This document shows positions 55,827 through 64,000 of a stretch of 64,000 bases of DNA, one piece after another. A program made the position numbers and the translations under genes. Positions within the stretch are counted from its first letter, which is position 1, and every line of letters starts with the position of its first letter. Source of the stretch: Synaphobranchus kaupii (Eukaryota; Chordata; Actinopteri; Anguilliformes; Synaphobranchidae); the NCBI GenBank assembly GCA_029718625.1, contig CM056376.1:77437386-77501385 (forward strand). The letters run 5' to 3'. Below the pieces are notes generated by a model. It did not search any database and was not told the DNA's origin. It saw only the letters and a program-made list of their open reading frames with translations.

Positions 55827-56400
55827 CTAACGCAGATCACAGGTTTATTGAATTTGGCGAACATCCTTGACCGAAAATGTGACAAACTCGGTCGATTATT
55901 CCTCCCCTTTAATACTACCAATTGGTATTGTATTTTATATCGTTGGAAAGCCTGATTAGTCACCTTTACAACGAGGTTCAACTTGTAAGGATCATGCATT
56001 CGTGGAATGAGCAACACAGCTAACCGTGTGGGTAGCGGCCCAAAAAAATGTGCCAAAATCCCCTGCAATATTCTGCAATGCATAATGGCACTGTTACTGT
56101 TCAGTGTTCAACTGCAGAGTGCAGACAGACTCTGGTGAGTGAGCTGGCTGTCAGTCTTTGTGATGTATTTGATGCGACTTGGGGTACAGGAAAAAATAAG
56201 TGGTGAGCCTAACGTTATTTACAGCCAGGCCTACGCTTTGAGGTAAATTAATATTTAAATCGTTAATGTGTGGTTTTATCTAGCGATCTAGCAAAATTTC
56301 CGTCCATATAAATCAATGATATCAAATAGTAGCATATTTTGTCATCAGTAACTAGTTTTCCGTGGTGGCCAATCAAATTTCTGTGGGGGCGGGAGTCCTC
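55827..56400. other. hAT interior, unassigned
   Basis: Resumes the level-3 element after the LTR insertion. A short minus-strand frame at 55817-56083 has no recognised motif. Confidence 0.4.
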
Positions 56401-57285
56401 TTCTTCCGAGACCGTGACAAGACCAAGTCAAAATGCAGTCGATTCCGAGACAAGACCGAGACCTTCAAAATATGGTCTCGAGACCAAGACCAGTCTCGAG
56501 TACTACAACTCTAACACATACAGCAAGTCGATACAACAGCGCACATAAAATGCGTATATACCGCAGACAACGCGAATGCGTAAAAGAACTTCAAGCTAGC
56601 AGCTTCGCTATCCTGACTAGCTATGACATTATTTATATAATTTTATTTATTTAATATATTTCCACTTAACTACAACTTATAAAACACTCCTGACAATAAT
56701 TACTGAATAAAAGGAAACGCTACTTACAGCTGAATACACGCACCACAAACAAAGTGAAAGTTATAACAAGTACTGTGAGTCTCTCGGACATGCAGCCAGG
56801 CAAACTGTGAGAAAAAAAGAGTCTCTGATTGGCTGAGCTGCAGTGTTAAAGGCGCACTCTGATTGGTAGGATTAAGTTACCATGAGTAAGCAAACTGAAT
56901 TAAAGGCAATATCGGTCCTACATATCGGCCACAAGTCAGCCTTCACGACCGATACAGTTATGGTCCAGAAATGCAAATATCTAATAAAAAGGGCTCTAAT
57001 AAAAAAGGCTACAATTGCTACACAGTTCACCCAATATGGACCCGATATGTATATATACAGTGCAGTCCAAAATATATATACACGCACACACACACACACT
57101 CCAAAAGCATTTGAACAGTGACACATTTTTTGTTGTTTTGGTTCTGCACTCCAGCACATTGGATCTGAAATTAAACCGTGAGTATGAGGATAAAATGCAG
57201 ACATTCGACTTTAATTTGAGGGTTTTTACATCCATATTGGGTGAATCATGTAGCAATTGTAGCCATTTTTATATATTGTCCCATC

Positions 57286-57712
57286 CCATTTTCGGGGACC
57301 AAATTATTCAGAATGGTGCAGCCAGAATTTTAACTAAAACCAAATCCATTTTTGCATGCTTTTTTTTTTCTGTTTATATTTTTTTCTCCCACCATCCCAG
57401 TTGCCACATCAGGACTGCCTCCAGCTGGACTGTCATCTAGCTACTGCAAATTCTATTAACATGAACATTGGCTGATTGACCATGCGGGTCAAAAACCTAC
57501 ATCATGAGCTTTCCAGGGGAGTATGGGTTCCTCCTTGAGTCTAGTTCCTCCCAAGGTTTCTTCCCATCTGCCACCAAGGAGTTTTACCTTGCCACTGTTG
57601 CCTTTGACTTGCTCTTGTGGGGTTTTAGGCGTATGGTGACAATTGTTTGTGAAGCGTATGGTGACAATTGTTTGTGAAATGCGCTATATAAACAAATTTT
57701 GATTTGATTTAT
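57286..57712 (+). mobile_element. LINE 3' end (Rex1/L2-like)
   Basis: Reads GDQIIQNGAARILTKTKS (reverse transcriptase C-terminal region) at 57295-57350. It then jumps to a 3' UTR with TTCCTCCCAAGGTTTCTTCC, TTTTACCTTGCCACTGTTGC and GCGCTATATAAACAAATTTT, ending in GATTTGATTT repeats. A 21-base block GCGTATGGTGACAATTGTTTG is duplicated in tandem at 57629-57675. An internal deletion joined the ORF and UTR. Confidence 0.72.
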
Positions 57713-58004
57713 ATCCTAACTCGAGCGCTTAGATCCTCCACTGCTAGTCTCAACGTACCAAGGTGAATGCGCAAAAATTGCCTTCTGTTTTTATGCACCA
57801 AAAACTTATTACACAGGCAGGCTCGGTTGGCATTTTTAAAAAGCAGCTTAAAACGTACCCGTTTACTCTTGCTTTTAATTGAGTTTTAACTGATATCCCG
57901 TTCTTATAATCTATTTTATTTACTTTCTCCAAATTTGTTGCATTTTATACATTTTATCTATTCCTTTATTCTATTTTTTAAAGTATATATATTTTTACAT
58001 TATA

Positions 58005-59524
58005 CACTACTCACAAAAAGTTAGGGATATTTGGCTTTCGGGTGAAATTTATGGAAAATGTAAGTTCACGCTACAGTGATATTATATGTATCATGAAAGT
58101 AGGGCATTTAAGTAGAAGCATGCAATGGTGATTTCCTCATCTCAAACAATTTATTGAAACAAAAGCCAACAACAGTGGTGGGTATACCACAACAAAAATG
58201 TCAATGTCTCAATAACTTGTCATGTGCCCTTGAGCATCAATTACAGCTTGACAACGACGTCTCATGCTGTTCACAAGTCGACTTATTGTCTGCTGAGGCA
58301 TGGCATCCCACTCTTCTTGAAGGGCGGCCCTCAGGTCATTGAGGTTCTGGGGTACAGAGTTACGAGCCTCTACACGGTGAGTCAGCTGATCCCATAGGTT
58401 TTCTATGGGATTCAGGTCTGGAGAAAGTGCAGGCCACTCCATTTGAGGTACCCCAGTCTCCAGCAGCCTTTCCCTAATGATGCGACCTCGATGAGCTGGA
58501 GCATTGTCGTCCATGAAGATGAAATTAGGCCTGTGTTGTTCATGCAGGGGCACAATGACTGGATTAATGATGTTATTCAGGTAGTATGGGCTTGTCACTG
58601 TACCATTCACAAAGTGTAGGGCAGTTCTGTATTGACTAGACACACCTGCCCACACTGTAACACCGCCACCACCAAAGGGTCGTCTGGTGACAACAGTGGC
58701 TGATGCATAGCGCTCTCCTTGACGTCTCCAACATCGTTGGCGGCCATCATTTCTGCTCAACGTGAATCGACTTTCATCAGAGAACAGCACTGAGGCCCAC
58801 TGGTCCCTCGTCCAGCGTAAATGCTCCCTGGCCCATGCAAGACGATGATGCCTGTGCCTGGTGGTGTGGTCAGGTACCCTTGCAGGTCGTCTAGCACGCA
58901 GACCACGGTTTCGAATGGTCTGACGTGACACTTGGGTGCCTCTCACCTCCCTTAAATGTGCCTGGAGTTGAGTGGCATTCATCATCCGGTTCCGCAGGGC
59001 ACTGTTCACAATGAAGCGGTCATCAGTGTGGGATGTGGCCAAAGGACGTCCACTTCTATGCCTTTCTGTGACTCTTCCAGTCTCTCTAGTATCTCTGTTG
59101 CAACCTGCTGATGACACTCTGTGACACTCTAAGCTCAGTGGCCACTTCCCTCTGAGAACATCCTGTTTGAAGCCTCGCAATGGCGAGGTACTGTTGATCA
59201 ATTGTTAGGTGTCGTCTTGGTCTCATGATGTCAAAATGTGAACAGCATGATGAAGAGGACTGTTTAAATACCAATTCTAATTGAACCAGGAAATGTATTG
59301 GTCGATTCATGGATCAAACACCTGTTGTGAATTTTGCCGTTCAGCTCCTTGTTAGAGAACAGCAAGTTGTGCAAAAAGTACTGAAACATTGAATAGTTGG
59401 ACATGTGCATTCAAAAGTTTAGAGAAGGTCAAATTAATTTCACCTGTAAAGGTTATAGTGCATTTTAGGTTCATCCTGAAATTTCACCCGAAAGCCGAAT
59501 ATCCCTAACTTTTTCTGAGTAGTG
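58005..59524 (-). mobile_element. Tc1-like transposon B, copy 3
   Basis: A 1520-bp element, minus orientation, with TIRs CACTACTCACAAAAAGTTAG (left) and one mismatch at the right end (TTTTTCTGAGTAGTG). TA at 58003-58004 and 59525-59526. Confidence 0.96.
58209..59226 (-). pseudogene. Tc1 transposase, copy 3, two lesions
   Basis: MRPRRHL start at 59226, stop at 58209-58211. Relative to copies 1 and 2 it has one extra base near 59088 (CTCTCTAGTATC against CTCTCTGTATC), which shifts the frame in the DNA-binding region. It also has a 12-base deletion near 58908, removing four codons in frame between NRL and RGLRARR. The catalytic motifs [19 protein letters not shown] and [11 protein letters not shown] are intact. 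Confidence 0.94.
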
Positions 59525-59631
59525 TATATTTTTGTAACATTCCATTTTATTGTTTTTTCTTTCGTGCTATATTGTACAGAACTTTGAGCTGCATTTTCAT
59601 GGATGAAACACGCTTTATAAAGTTATATATA

Positions 59632-59878
59632 CATTTGCATTCAAAATTATTCAACCCCCTTCGCTTTTTGCACACTTTGTGTTGTAAATTTAATATTAAA
59701 TTGATAAAATTGCCATTTTTGCCCATGAATCTACTCAATAACCCACAATGACAAAGTGAAAACATGTTTTTAGAAATTTTTGCAAAAGTATTAAAAATCT
59801 AAAATTGAAATCTCTCATGTGCATAAGTATTCATACCCTTTGCTTTAATGTATTTTTAAAGTATCATATTTCATATGT
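59632..59878 (+). repeat. Tc1-like left-end fragment
   Basis: After TA at about 59630: CATTTGCATTCAAAATTATT and CAACCCCC, followed by ACAATGACAAAGTGAAAACA. Typical fish Tc1 terminal repeat; the right end is missing. Confidence 0.6.
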
Positions 59879-59881
59879 GAC

Positions 59882-60296
59882 CAAGGAAATGGTGTTACTT
59901 CCTGAAGTCTGTGACCCATCAACATCAAAAGACCCTCGATATCTTATTTTACAAACGATACTATAACCTCTCTGCATTTGAATGGATCTCTATGGGAATT
60001 GGGGGGTGAGACTGGATTCAGCTGTAAATTACACTGGTACAGTATTGAACACATGACTGGCGAAATGGCTGTAAGTCATCAAGGGTCTGAGCTATCGAAC
60101 GAGCCCCAAACCATCACTCTGTTACCAGATATGGAGAAGATGTGGATGGATCACTGCAAGGCTTATTTCTCCTTATTACTCCATATCTGGCCGTAGAGTG
60201 ATGGTTTGGGGCTCGTTTGATACGTTAGACCCTTGATGACTTATAGCCATTTCGCCAGTCATGTGTTCCATACTGTACCAGTGTAATTTACAGCGC
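59882..60296. repeat. Palindromic repeat shared with 12.7 and 46.1 kb
   Basis: Left arm about 60018-60140 and right arm about 60180-60294 are inverted copies (for example CGAGCCCCAAACCATCACTC and its complement; ACTGGCGAAATGG and its complement). The left part (TTTGAATGGATCTCTATGGG) also occurs at 12790 and, inverted, at 46630. GTGATGGTTTGGGGCTCG resembles the VMVWG region of Tc1 transposase, so a Tc1 derivative is possible. Confidence 0.7.
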
Positions 60297-60716
60297 ACTA
60301 GTATTAGAATGAACATGCAGTTACCAACATGCAAATATGCAGCTGAGATTAGCGCGTTGCAATTCATACGAGCACTCAGCTCACTGAAGGCAGAAACATT
60401 AATTATCAGAACAATGGGACCGAATCCCCCAAAATACAGGAATGGCACCAACAAATCCAACTTGAGCGCACACACTGCTTAATGTATCTAAACCAGCCTG
60501 CTACCATTAGGACAATTTTTTTTTTAAAACAGCCAATGCTAAATGTTGTGAACTGTAGTCTAGTTAAATAATTTACAATTATGAATGTCCTTGTACTTTT
60601 TTGCAATAAACCACTTGAATAATGTTTTAAATATATGAGCAAATTACATATTGGGTAAGTAGGACCCATCTAGATTTACAGAAGCTTTATTTTATGGCAG
60701 ATAAACCATACAGCTA

Positions 60717-62355
60717 CAGTCAAGCCAGAAAGTCTGCACACTCCTTTCACCTTCTCCACGTTTTATTACGTTACAGACTTATACTACAATAGATTGAGTT
60801 CATTTTTTGCCTCAAACATCTACACACAATAGCCAATAATGACAAAGTGAAAACAGGTTTTTAGAAAATATGCAATTTTATTTTACTGACAAAAATAGGT
60901 TATTTAGGGGTTACATATCTGTACACACCCTTAGCCTAATACTTGGTTGCTGCACCTTTGGCAGCGATTACAGCTTCAAGGCGTCTTGGGAAAGAAGCTA
61001 CTAGCTTGGCATAATTGTTTCTGGACATTTTTGCCCATTCCTCTTGGCATATCCTTGCAAGCTCCGTCAGGTTGGATGGGGAGCGTCGGTACACAGCCAT
61101 TTCCAGCTCTTTCCACAGATGTTCAATTGGATTCAGGTCTGGGCTCTGGCTGGGCCACTCAAGGACATGCACAGACTTTCTCCGAAGCCACTCCTTTGTT
61201 CTCTTGGCTGTGTGCTTCGGGTCGTTGTCATGTTGGAAGGTAAACCTTCGCCCCAGTCTGAGGTCCAGAGCGCTCTGGAGCAGGTTTTCTTCAAGGATCT
61301 CGTGTATTTAGCTGCATTCATCTTTCCCTCTATCAGGACTAGTCGCGCCGTTCCCGCTGCTGAAAAACATCCCCACATCATGATGCTGCCACCGCCATGC
61401 TTCACTGTAGGGATGGTATTAGCCAGGTGATGAGCGGTGCCTGGTTTCCTCCAGACGTGACGCTTGGTATTCAGGCCAAAAAGTTCAATTTTGGTTTCAT
61501 CAGACCAGAGAATCTTGATTCTCATGGTTTGAGAGTCCTCTAGGTGCCTTTTGGCAAACTCCAAGCGGCCTGTGATGTGCCTTTTACTAAGGAGGGGCTT
61601 CCGTCTGGCCACTCTACCATAAAGGCCTGATTGGTGGAGTGCTGCCTGGATGGTTGATCTTCTGAAAGGTTCTCCCATCTCCACAAGGATACGCTGGAGC
61701 TCTGTCAGAGTGACCCTCGGGTTCCTGCTCACCTTCCTGGCCAAGGCCCGTCTTCCCCGATTGCTCAGTTTGGCCGGGCGGCCAGGTCTAGGAAGATTCT
61801 TGGTGGTTCCAAACTTCTTCCATTTACGAATGATGGTGGCCACTGTGCTCTTTGGGACCTGTAAAGCTGCAGAGATTTTTCCGTACCCTTCTCCAGATCT
61901 ATGCCTTGACACAATCCTGTTTCTGAGGTCTGCAGATAATTCCTTTGACCCCATGGCTTGGAGTTTGCTCTGACAGGCACTCTCAATTGTGGGACCTTAT
62001 ATAGGCAGGTGTTGGCAATCCCCAATCATGTCCAATCAATTGAATTTATCACAGGTGGACTCCAATTAAGTTGTAGAAACATCTCAAGCAGTATCAGTGG
62101 AAACAAAATGCACCTCAGCTCACTTTTAGGTGTCATATCAAAGGGTGTGCACACTTGTGTACATATGATATTTTACATTTTGATTTTTAATAAATTAGCA
62201 CAAATGTCTAAAAACCTGTTTTCACTTTGTCATTATGGGCTATTTTGTGTAGAATCTTGAGACAAAAAATGAACTCAATCTATTGTAGAATATGTCTGTA
62301 ACGTAATAAAACGTGGAGAAGGTGAAAGGGGTGTGCAGACTTTCCGGCTTGACTG
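60717..62355 (-). mobile_element. Tc1-like transposon C, long TIRs
   Basis: A 1639-bp element, TIRs starting CAGTCAAGCCAGAAAGTCTG (left) and CAGTCAAGCCGGAAAGTCTG (right, inverted). Inverted similarity extends about 160 bases. TA at 60715-60716 and 62356-62357. It carries a nearly complete minus-strand transposase. Confidence 0.95.
60936..61954 (-). pseudogene. Tc1 transposase (family C), one frameshift
   Basis: Starts MGSKELSADLRNRIVSRH at 61954 and ends AKGAATKY at 60936-60938. In order: helix-turn-helix pair, the NLPRPGRPAKLS linker with a GRP hook, then ILWSDETKIELFG (first D), [22 protein letters not shown] (second D) and [11 protein letters not shown] (E). A one-base loss near 61305, after NAAKY, shifts the frame; downstream segments continue in another frame. 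Otherwise it is open. The fragment at 37039-37267 is the same family. Confidence 0.93.
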
Positions 62356-62357
62356 TA

Positions 62358-64000
62358 TAACCTGCTCACTGTGAGGACTGTGGGAGTAAAGTTGTTGCTG
62401 GAACCTTCAACACCAACAAAACACTTGGTGGGGTTGTCTGCATTCTGTCAATCACAGCGCATGTTTGATCAGCACTGCACATCATACAAAGTTTTTATTT
62501 ACAGATTGCTTATCCAGGACCAGTGCATAGCAGGGGTGTAGTTGATGTGGGGATGATTTTGGATCCAAACTTCATGAGGGAGTTGGAAGAGATTATTCTC
62601 CATTGTTTGTCTAAACTATGATTCCAAAATTCTTTGCGAATTTATAAACTAATCCTTGAAAATGAAACATCTTCAAGCAATCAGACTGGACATTTAAATT
62701 CTAACAAGATCAGTATGCGATAGGGGTGGGCAAATACACAAGCTCTTTAAGAGTACACAATAAAAAAAAGCTTAACACAATCAGTCACAAACACTACGGT
62801 GTCACAGAACACCAAGCATATCATTAAATTCATATTACATTTTATTTGTTTCTGATTACTATATTTATTGTAATTATTAAATTTATATTCTGTTTTGTCT
62901 GTTCATAATAAACACATTCTTAAAATTATTTTACATGTTTATTCAAATTACTTGTTTTTTTTCTTCTGGAAAATTTTAAATGACACTGAAAAAATTCTGT
63001 TACATTTAAATTAATCCAGTTCCATTCAGCTTTCAATTCATATAGCCTATTTGAGGTCAACATGCTCATATTAGCTCATTGCTAACAATGTCTATTGTCT
63101 GTTGTGTAATGTCTATTGTCTATTTTGTCTTCAAACTTCCTTTTCTAGTTTCTTCTTCTTATTCCACCCAAATTTTAATATGCATCTCCTCCCGGCCAGT
63201 TAAAACTAGGCTCACCAAATTCTGTCAGTACCTTCAACTAGTTGGGACTTAAGTTGCTTGTGATCTGTGTGTAAATAATTATTAGCAATTAAAGATGCAT
63301 CATGATATATCATTGAGCTCATTGAAAGTCAGCCATTTACCCATAGGAATACTTTGAGCAGCTGCGCTTTCTCGCTCTGGCTGGCTAATGAGTGCTTTGT
63401 CATTCTTATTGAACTGGTTTGGCCTTTCATCTTCACCAATGGTAGTTTTTAAGTGCACCTGAACCACCCCCCGCACCGTCATCCGTTGTGTCTTTGGCAG
63501 TCAGTCCTCTTGAGTGTTGACTGAGATGTCCAAGAGACTGTGAGGAGCTGTTAAATACATTGATTCACTCTAGAGGTGATCTGACTGCTGGACACAAAGG
63601 CTGATGGGTCTGGGTGAGTTAAAGGGAAACTTTATTATCTGATCTTTGTAGCATTGGTGGCCTGGTGTGTCAGAAGTTGAGCTGTCTGGTGCACTGCAAG
63701 TTCCAAAAGGTACGTCAGGCAAGTACGTGCTTCAAGTTCTGTAAGGTTAATATTACTACAAGAACTTATCTTGTCATTTGCCTTTTTCTTCCTCTGTTAT
63801 TTCCTCTCTGTTTAGTCAAGCTCTTTAATTGTTCGTGGTTTCCCAGTATAGAGCCGAAAAGCTAAGCCACATTTTTTTCCCTTGTTCAGTTGGTGAAAAG
63901 ATTGTCTCCTTTTATACGGGGTTCATCTAAGACCAGGTATTTCTCTGCTATCTACATTTCTCAGGATAGATAAGCTGATCAGAGAAAGTGTCTCCCTCAC
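62358..64000. other. Non-coding right flank
   Basis: AT-rich in 62640-63000. Minus- and plus-strand frames at 63300-63482 and 63665-63865 have no motif. No element ends recognised. Confidence 0.4.

Larger units (their letters stand above)
47604..56513. mobile_element. hAT-like element, nest level 3
   Basis: Begins TAGTGTTGTAGCCGAGACC; the right end, read inverted, is TAGAGTTGTAGTACTCGAGA. Exact 8-bp target duplication ACACATAC at 47596-47603 and 56514-56521. CGAGACC/GGTCTCG words are repeated inside both ends (47620-48060 and 56400-56500). It carries a minisatellite and an LTR element. Own sequence about 4.3 kb, with no recognised transposase. Confidence 0.85.
46849..56998. mobile_element. 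hAT element, nest level 2
   Basis: Begins TAGAGCCCGACCGATATGGG and ends GGGCTCTA (on the other strand TAGAGCCC). Target duplication ATAAAAAG at 46841-46848 and ATAAAAAA at 56999-57006 (7 of 8). Sub-terminal GATA/CGGCC words match (ACCGATATGGG, CATATCGGCC). Removing 47604-56513 leaves about 1.2 kb of its own sequence. No transposase was seen. Confidence 0.78.
45973..57280. mobile_element. Outermost nested element, Tc1-type MITE arms
   Basis: Left arm from 45973 (CAGTCCAAAAGCATTTGGGC; GACACATTTTTTGTTGTTTT) and right-side copy at 57062-57280 (CAGTCCAAAA; the same GACACATTTTTTGTTGTTTT at 57119). The right side is itself a foldback: ACAATTGCTACACAGTTCAC (57010) and its near-complement at 57240-57268. 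The continuous host sequence is interrupted by a hAT MITE at 46195 and by the large hAT at 46849-56998. Borders and superfamily are tentative. Confidence 0.5.

Overview
The window is teleost fish nuclear DNA. Evidence: an intron-split vertebrate gene (frs2-like), fish-type Tc1 transposons with TA target duplications, hAT and PIF/Harbinger MITEs, a tRNA-headed V-SINE with an L2-type tail, L2/Rex-like and L1 LINE pieces, LTR elements primed by vertebrate tRNA-Ser and tRNA-Gln, and long CA tracts. The species cannot be fixed from this.

The only confidently recognised host gene is frs2 (fibroblast growth factor receptor substrate 2), on the minus strand at 2909-8899. Three coding exons (8834-8899, 7933-8119, 2909-3067) encode the myristoylated N-terminus and the PTB domain; their splice phases fit together. 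The large exon for the docking tail must lie left of position 1. Intron 2 (4.9 kb) holds a complete hAT element with an L2 LINE tail inside it, and a second LINE split by a Tc1 element. A possible plus-strand exon of an unrecognised gene lies at 9627-9767.

From 11.5 kb onward the window is mostly mobile DNA. 11.5-15.2 kb: palindromic hAT MITE, Tc1 remnant, MADF-domain remnant, SINE, decayed integrase. 18-21 kb: a long-terminal-repeat DNA element arm and Tc1 copy 1. 26-30.4 kb: L1, Harbinger, hAT-like and Tc1 remnants, a V-SINE, and an internally deleted DNA transposon with a small ORF. 31.1-36.1 kb: a decayed endogenous retrovirus lacking most of integrase and all of env. 37-39.3 kb: a Tc1 fragment ending in a perfect palindrome, and Tc1 copy 2. 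39.6-44.6 kb: a repeat element with roughly 475-bp internal repeats, interrupted by a Harbinger element. 46-57.3 kb: a four-level nest of insertions whose innermost member is a young, complete LTR element. 58-62.4 kb: Tc1 copy 3 and another Tc1 element with long inverted repeats.

The most unusual object is the LTR element at 51197-55821, on the minus strand. It has a perfect 5-bp target duplication, near-identical LTRs, a tRNA-Gln primer site and one 295-codon ORF of unrecognised type, and no pol. Its 3' region is tandemly duplicated. Each copy carries a hairpin next to the polypurine tract whose two arms differ between copies by three fully compensatory base-pair changes, with a palindromic loop. 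This looks like a structure under selection, or one homogenised arm-to-arm. All assignments are from reading the sequence; no database search was possible.
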